A DNA stretch of 64,000 bases from Pelagicoccus sp. SDUM812005 (GTDB lineage Bacteria > Verrucomicrobiota > Verrucomicrobiia > Opitutales > Opitutaceae), in contig NZ_JARXIA010000003.1 in NCBI RefSeq assembly GCF_031127875.1, forward strand, positions 248,001 to 312,000, in the 5' to 3' direction. Shown here in pieces: positions 59,732-64,000 of this stretch; position 1 is the first letter of the stretch; each line of letters begins with the position of its first letter. Under the pieces are notes generated by a model. It worked only from the letters and a program-made list of their open reading frames with translations, had not been told where the DNA came from and made no database searches. Made by a program: the position numbers and the translations under genes.

Positions 59732-60727
59732 ATGAATTCCGAAGAACTGAATCGCAGAGAAGCTATCAAGAGAGGAGCCATCCTTGGCGGTGGTATGCTG
59801 GCCCTGAAGGGCTTGAGCCCGCTGGCTTGGGCGGCGCCGCGTTCCAACGAAATGCCGATGTCGTTCTTCGGAAAAACGGGGGTGCGCGTTTCTAAGATCG
59901 GCGTGGGGACGGCCTCCTTGTCCAAGCCGGAATGCAGCGAGGAAGAGGCGATGCGGGTGATCGATCAAGCGATCGACGAAGGTATTAACTATTTCGATAC
60001 GGCGCCTCGCTACGACCAAGGGGAGGCGGAGCGTCGCACCGGCAAGGGCCTGAAGGGGAAGCGGGACAAGGTTTTCCTCGTTTCGAAGACTCATGATCAA
60101 AGCTACGAGGGAACTTGGAAGCTGCTGGAGCAAAGCCTCAAGCACCTGCAGACCGATTACCTGGACATGGTGCACCTTCACAATATCGGCCATGAAGAAC
60201 GTTGGGAAGATCTGGACTTCGCCTTCAGTGAAAAGGGAGCGATGGGCGCTTTGCGGGAGGCCAAGCAGAAGGGCATGGTTCGCTTCATCGGGGCGACCGG
60301 GCATCTTTATCCGAGCCGGTTCGGCCGCGTTGTCGAATCCGATGAGATCGATGCCCTGATGGTGGCGGTAAACTTCGTTAACCAGCATACTTACAATTTC
60401 GAGGACAAGGTTTGGCTGCCCGCGGCTAGCAAGAACAAAGGGCTGGTGTCCATGAAGGTGTTCGGCGGGCGAGTCGGTCGTACGGCCTCGCACCGTTTCG
60501 ATCCGGCGGACTACGAGAACGCCTTGCGCTATACCTTGAGTCTCAAAGGATTGAATACAGCGGTAGTGGGAATGAGTAGCAGGGCCCACTTGAACCAGTT
60601 GCTGGAGACCTTTCGCCGGGTGGACGCTTTGAGCGAGGAGGAACTAATCGCCGTAGCACGTCGCGGTCGCGAGCTCATTGAAGAAAACCCGCGTCTGCAG
60701 GCGATGCATGGCGGCTCGACAGCCTAG
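59732..60727 (+). CDS. Tat-exported aldo/keto reductase
   Basis: A 331-residue oxidoreductase of the aldo/keto reductase superfamily. A twin-arginine signal is visible at the start (NRREAIKRGAILGGGMLAL, residues 7-25), so it is expected in the periplasm. The TIM-barrel motifs are 'VGTASLSKPECSEEEAMRVIDQA', 'NYFDTAPRYDQGEAERRTGK' (catalytic Asp and Tyr region), 'VFLVSKTHDQ' (Lys), 'DMVHLHNIG' (His) and 'AVVGMSSRAHLNQLLE'. Exported members of this family are common in saccharolytic PVC bacteria, but their substrates are mostly unknown; a sugar aldehyde is possible. An AAGGAG ribosome site lies at 59719-59724. The gene sits within the sulfatase operon. Confidence 0.88.
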   Translation: MNSEELNRREAIKRGAILGGGMLALKGLSPLAWAAPRSNEMPMSFFGKTGVRVSKIGVGTASLSKPECSEEEAMRVIDQAIDEGINYFDTAPRYDQGEAERRTGKGLKGKRDKVFLVSKTHDQSYEGTWKLLEQSLKHLQTDYLDMVHLHNIGHEERWEDLDFAFSEKGAMGALREAKQKGMVRFIGATGHLYPSRFGRVVESDEIDALMVAVNFVNQHTYNFEDKVWLPAASKNKGLVSMKVFGGRVGRTASHRFDPADYENALRYTLSLKGLNTAVVGMSSRAHLNQLLETFRRVDALSEEELIAVARRGRELIEENPRLQAMHGGSTA

Positions 60728-60774
60728 TCGCGGTGAGATCGGGTGTAGTAGATAGCGAGTTACAGACATTTAGA

Positions 60775-61755
60775 ATGAAACCAAAGGTTTTGAACAAACT
60801 TTCGCTCCTGGCGCATTTGCTGGTTGCCGTCCTTGCGACGGTTCCCTCAACCCAGGCGGAGTCGCAGGATTACGGGAGGGCGTCGCTCACGCATACTCGA
60901 TTGACGGGGATCGGCCCGGAAGAAGGAGTTTCCCGGCGAGACCCGAGCGATATCATAGAAGTCGGCGGGCTCTATTACGTCTGGTATTCGCGTGGGCCGG
61001 TTCGGACTGGCTACGACGCTACCGTTTGGTACGCGACCTCCCCGGACGGCTTGCGCTGGACGGAACGAGGTCAGGCGATTGCCAAGGGCGAAAGCGGAGC
61101 TTGGGACGAGGCAAGCGTTTTCACTCCAAACATTCTGGTGGCTGAAGGAAAGTATTGGCTGTTTTATACTGGGATTTCGAAGGATCCTGAGATCAAGCCC
61201 GATTCGAAGATCGGTATTGCAGTTGCGGATACGCCAGACGGACCCTGGGAACGCTTGTCCAGCAATCCCGTGCTGCGGAACAGCGAAAACGAATCCGATT
61301 TCGATAGTCACTTGGTTGACGATTCTTGCCTGATCGTTCGGGACGGAAAGTACTGGCTTTATTATAAGGGGCGTCAGCTGGGCAAGCAACCCAGCGAAAC
61401 GCAAATGGGGCTGGCGATCGCGGATTCGCCCGGTGGGCCGTACGTGAAGCATTCCGCCAATCCCGTCATTCCCGGCAACCACGAGGTGGTCGTTTGGCCG
61501 CAGGGAAAAGGCGTAGCGGCGATGATTGGAAAAGTCGGGCCGAAGGACCTGGTGCGAACCGTGCAATACGCGGAGGATGGGGTTTATTTCTCAAAGACCC
61601 ATGAGCTTTCGCAGGAGGCGTTTGCGGGAGGCACGTATCGACCGGAAGCCTTCACTGGCAGCGATGAGGGCGAGGCTCCGGTCTGGGGCGTTGAAATTGG
61701 AAAAGCCGGAAAGCTGCTTTGTATCCAACGATTCGATATCGAATGGAGCGAGTAG
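60775..61755 (+). CDS. Beta-propeller glycosidase, GH117/GH43-like (copy 2)
   Basis: A 326-residue exported paralogue of the protein at 44500. The start at 60775 gives the signal peptide 'LSLLAHLLVAVLATVPSTQA'. It shares 'RRDPSDIIEVGGLYYVWYSRG', 'ATVWYATSPDGLRWTERGQAI', 'FTPNILVAEGKYWLFYTG', 'DDSCLIVRDGKYWLYYKGRQ' and 'GNHEVVVWPQGKGVAAMIG' with copy 1. The two differ most near their C-termini (FDIEWSE here; WDSELQ there) and in loops, so they may cut related linkages. The family call has the same uncertainty as for copy 1. It is 47 bp after the aldo/keto reductase and 20 bp before the next sulfatase. Confidence 0.68.
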   Translation: MKPKVLNKLSLLAHLLVAVLATVPSTQAESQDYGRASLTHTRLTGIGPEEGVSRRDPSDIIEVGGLYYVWYSRGPVRTGYDATVWYATSPDGLRWTERGQAIAKGESGAWDEASVFTPNILVAEGKYWLFYTGISKDPEIKPDSKIGIAVADTPDGPWERLSSNPVLRNSENESDFDSHLVDDSCLIVRDGKYWLYYKGRQLGKQPSETQMGLAIADSPGGPYVKHSANPVIPGNHEVVVWPQGKGVAAMIGKVGPKDLVRTVQYAEDGVYFSKTHELSQEAFAGGTYRPEAFTGSDEGEAPVWGVEIGKAGKLLCIQRFDIEWSE

Positions 61756-61775
61756 GACGCTTGGGGAACGAAGAA

Positions 61776-63257
61776 ATGAAAAACGTTTTAAATATAATTC
61801 TGAATACGCCTCTAAACCGGAGGAAATGCGCAATGGCGGCCGCGCTTATGGGTCTTCACCTCCTCGGTGTTTCGCAGCTGGGCGCGGAATCCTCAGCATC
61901 ATCTGAGACGCCGCCGCGTCCGAACCTGGTGATCATCTTCACCGATGACCAAGGGTACGCGGACTTGAGCTGCTTTGGTGGGGATCATGTCCTGACTCCG
62001 AATATCGATCGGATGGCGGCGGAGGGCGTTCGCTTGACGAGCTTTTATGTCGGCGCCCCGCTTTGTTCGCCGTCGCGGGCGGCCTTGATGACAGGCTGTT
62101 ACCCGTCGCGTATCGATATGGGAACTCCCTCTTCGATCGCGGTGGACCTGCCGAATGTCCCGCGGGGAAAGTGCTTCCCCGTTTTCTTGGCAGGTGACGG
62201 ACGGGGCCTGAATCCGGAGGAATTCACGATTGCCGAGGCGGCGCAATCGGCTGGATACAAGACGGGCATGTTCGGCAAATGGCATTTAGGCGACCAGACG
62301 GAATTCCTACCGACCCGCCAGGGCTTCGAGGAGTATTTTGGAATTCCCTACAGCCACGATATCCATCCCGCCCACCGGCGGCAGGAGATCTTCAATTTCC
62401 CTCCACTGCCGCTGCTGGAAGGAGAGACCGTAATCGAAATGGAGCCTGACGCGGATTACCTGACGCGGCGCATCACGGAGCGGGCGGTGTCGTTTATCGA
62501 GAAGAACAAGGACGAGAACTTTTTCCTCTACGTGGCGCATCCCTTGCCGCATGGCCCTCTGGCGGCGTCGCCGGAGATCAAGAAGGAGTACGCTCAGAAA
62601 GTCGGGACGGACGATAAGGCGAAACAAGGGCTTTATTCCACCGCGATCTATGAGATCGATTGGTCGGTGGGAGAAATTCTAGACGCCCTCGAGGAGCAGG
62701 GAATCGAGAAGAATACGATTGTACTCTTTGCGACCGATAATGGTCCGGCTGGACGGAAAGGTTCCGCAAAACCCTTGAGCGGATGGAAAGGCAAAACGCT
62801 TGAAGGCGGCATGCGCGTGCCTGCGGTGCTTCGTTGGCCAAATGGTATTCCGGCGGGGACCGAAGTCGATGAGCTGGTGACGGCCATGGACGTGCTGCCC
62901 ACCTTTGCGAAGCTCGCGGGAGCGAAGCTGCCAAGAGACCGTGCCATCGACGGGAAGGATATCTTGCCTACCTTGGCGGACGGCGCGGAAAGCCCGCACG
63001 AGTATTTCTTCTATGCCCACTGGGGCACCCTGGAAGCGGTGCGTTGGAAGGATTGGAAGCTGCGCATCGTGGATGGAGAAGAAGCGCTCTACAATTTGGA
63101 TACGGATATCTCGGAGAAAACGAATCTCGCATCCAGCCACCCGGAAATCGTGCAGCAGCTCAAGGGCGCCATGCAGGCCTTCGAAAAGGAAATGGAGGCG
63201 AACGAGCGCCCTGCAGGCTCGGTCGACAACCCGACGCCTCTGGCCCTTATCCCGTGA
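61776..63257 (+). CDS. Secreted S1-family sulfatase
   Basis: A 493-residue sulfatase. The start at 61776 (MKNVLNIILN) avoids overlap with the upstream gene; the frame opens at 61719. The signal peptide is unusually long-headed, with hydrophobic core 'AAALMGLHLLGVSQLGA'. Metal site 'IFTDDQGYADLSCFGGDHV'; maturation motif 'LCSPSRAALMTG' (Cys97); 'MFGKWHLGDQTEFLPTRQGF'; 'AHPLPHGPLA'; 'FATDNGPAGRKGS'. It is a close paralogue of the sulfatase at 53668, with an insert of about 20 residues after 'RIDMGTPSS'. Confidence 0.92.
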   Translation: MKNVLNIILNTPLNRRKCAMAAALMGLHLLGVSQLGAESSASSETPPRPNLVIIFTDDQGYADLSCFGGDHVLTPNIDRMAAEGVRLTSFYVGAPLCSPSRAALMTGCYPSRIDMGTPSSIAVDLPNVPRGKCFPVFLAGDGRGLNPEEFTIAEAAQSAGYKTGMFGKWHLGDQTEFLPTRQGFEEYFGIPYSHDIHPAHRRQEIFNFPPLPLLEGETVIEMEPDADYLTRRITERAVSFIEKNKDENFFLYVAHPLPHGPLAASPEIKKEYAQKVGTDDKAKQGLYSTAIYEIDWSVGEILDALEEQGIEKNTIVLFATDNGPAGRKGSAKPLSGWKGKTLEGGMRVPAVLRWPNGIPAGTEVDELVTAMDVLPTFAKLAGAKLPRDRAIDGKDILPTLADGAESPHEYFFYAHWGTLEAVRWKDWKLRIVDGEEALYNLDTDISEKTNLASSHPEIVQQLKGAMQAFEKEMEANERPAGSVDNPTPLALIP

Positions 63258-63306
63258 ATCAGGAATAATGAAAAAGCATTATCGAATTTCAACTTACCCG
63301 AATACT

Positions 63307-64000
63307 ATGAGAACGAAGCTATTAACCCTAATCCTTTCAATGCTGGCAGCGGGCACCCTCTGCTCGGCCGCGACTTCGCCTTCCATGCGGCAAGTAGCTC
63401 CCAACGTGGTGCTCATCTTCGCCGACGATCTTGGCTATGGGGACCTTGGCTGCTATGGCGCGACGAAAGTGGATACGCCGAACATCGATCGCCTCGCGGC
63501 GGAAGGGCGTCGCTTCACGGACGCTCATTCGGCCTCGGCTGTCTGTACGCCATCTCGCTACGGTCTGCTAACGGGAGAGTATCCTTACAAGGCCGATGGC
63601 GGCAAGGGACTTTGGGGGCCGTGCCCGATCGAGTCACCGCTGCTGATCGACGTCGAAACGCAGACCATTGCCGACGTATTCAAAAGCAAGGGATACGATA
63701 CGGCAGTGGTCGGTAAGTGGCATCTCGGTTTCGGGGAAGGCGAGAACGATTGGCAGAAGCCCTTGAGTCCGGGCCCGCGCGACTTGGGCTTCGATTATTA
63801 TTTCGGGATGCCAGTGGTGAACAGCGCCCCTCCGTACGTGTATGTGGAAAATGAACACGTGGTGGGCGGCGATCCGTCGGATCCATTGATCTACCTCGGG
63901 CGAAACGCGGAGAAGAAGCCCGTGACGCCGATTACGCCAATTCCTCCCGAGGCATCCCAACGTACGGAAAACCGCTTCCAAGGCGCGGTCGAAGCGCATA
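63307..64000 (+). CDS. Secreted S1-family sulfatase, N-terminal part (runs off right edge)
   Basis: The first 231 codons of a sulfatase that continues past the window. Signal peptide 'LLTLILSMLAAGTLCSA'; metal site 'IFADDLGYGDLGCYG'; maturation motif 'VCTPSRYGLLTG' (Cys80); 'VVGKWHLGFGEGENDWQKPL'. It is the intact paralogue of the degenerate protein at 58086: both have 'DAHSASA' before the motif, 'SPGPRDLGFDYYFGMPVVNS' against 'RPGPLELGFDSYFGIPVINS', and 'RFQGAVEAH' against 'AFSGAVEAH'. An in-frame ATG at 63268, with AGGAA just upstream, is an alternative start but would put 13 polar residues before the signal peptide. Confidence 0.9.
   Translation, partial: MRTKLLTLILSMLAAGTLCSAATSPSMRQVAPNVVLIFADDLGYGDLGCYGATKVDTPNIDRLAAEGRRFTDAHSASAVCTPSRYGLLTGEYPYKADGGKGLWGPCPIESPLLIDVETQTIADVFKSKGYDTAVVGKWHLGFGEGENDWQKPLSPGPRDLGFDYYFGMPVVNSAPPYVYVENEHVVGGDPSDPLIYLGRNAEKKPVTPITPIPPEASQRTENRFQGAVEAH

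Noticed and set aside
1-64000. CRISPR arrays, insertion sequences, integrases, tRNA or rRNA genes
   Set aside because: I looked for regular short repeats with spacers, transposase motifs, attachment repeats and cloverleaf or rRNA signatures and found none that hold up; the only mobile-type signal is the REPIN-like element at 55163-55237.

Overview
The window is the interior of a very large polysaccharide-utilisation region. It most resembles a marine member of the Verrucomicrobiota, class Opitutia (Coraliomargarita, Pelagicoccus and Lentimonas-like organisms). That is inferred from the gene style: high-GC coding sequence, very large TonB-dependent receptors without SusD partners, a VPDSG-type exosortase-sorted protein, LacI regulators with a 'PDPAxxAL' hinge, and an extreme density of secreted S1-family sulfatases. 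I count 14 complete sulfatase genes (one visibly inactive), a 15th running off the right edge, and the likely tail of a 16th at the left edge. No rRNA, tRNA, CRISPR array, transposase or phage gene was seen.

Layout. 1-13.8 kb (+): sulfatase tail, a 1232-residue TonB receptor, a GH29 alpha-L-fucosidase, an unrelated class III fructose-bisphosphatase, two sulfatases with a small lipoprotein, and an alpha/beta-hydrolase esterase. 13.8-18.2 kb (-): an unknown secreted protein, a two-subunit GMC oxidoreductase, and a VPDSG-CTERM protein. 18.3-26.4 kb (-): a two-component system with a discoidin-like periplasmic sensor, a sulfatase without signal peptide, an MFS (GPH-type) sugar transporter and a GH36 alpha-galactosidase-like enzyme. 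26.4-41.3 kb: a LacI regulator, two paralogous TonB receptors, a 1411-residue beta-helix protein, a sulfatase and a second LacI regulator. 41.4-64 kb (+): a sulfatase, then an almost gapless run from 43,034 of sulfatases, two beta-propeller glycosidases (GH117/GH43-like), a Tat-exported GH116 enzyme and a Tat-exported aldo/keto reductase.

How it fits together (inference). Secreted sulfatases, GH29, GH116, the beta-propeller glycosidases and an esterase would strip a sulfated galactose/fucose-rich algal polysaccharide. TonB receptors would take fragments across the outer membrane and the GPH transporter across the inner membrane. A cytoplasmic sulfatase and cytoplasmic GH36 would finish them.

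Main findings. (i) A 14-bp imperfect palindrome, YGYAA-TAGW-TTRCR, lies in front of GH36/lacI, the transporter, both mid-window TonB receptors and the beta-helix gene, always in the same orientation to the downstream gene and exactly 46 bp from the GH36 and transporter starts; it looks like the signature of a local regulon. (ii) The sulfatase-like gene at 58,086 has lost its formylglycine cysteine (Asn) and several other active-site residues, while a close intact paralogue sits at 63,307. (iii) A REPIN-like pair of inverted REP hairpins lies inside the 5' end of the sulfatase gene at 55,112. (iv) A second recurrent intergenic element (TAYYCTYTTTTAGGGGGTAGC-like) occurs seven times. (v) Three other sulfatases have unusual active-site or maturation motifs.
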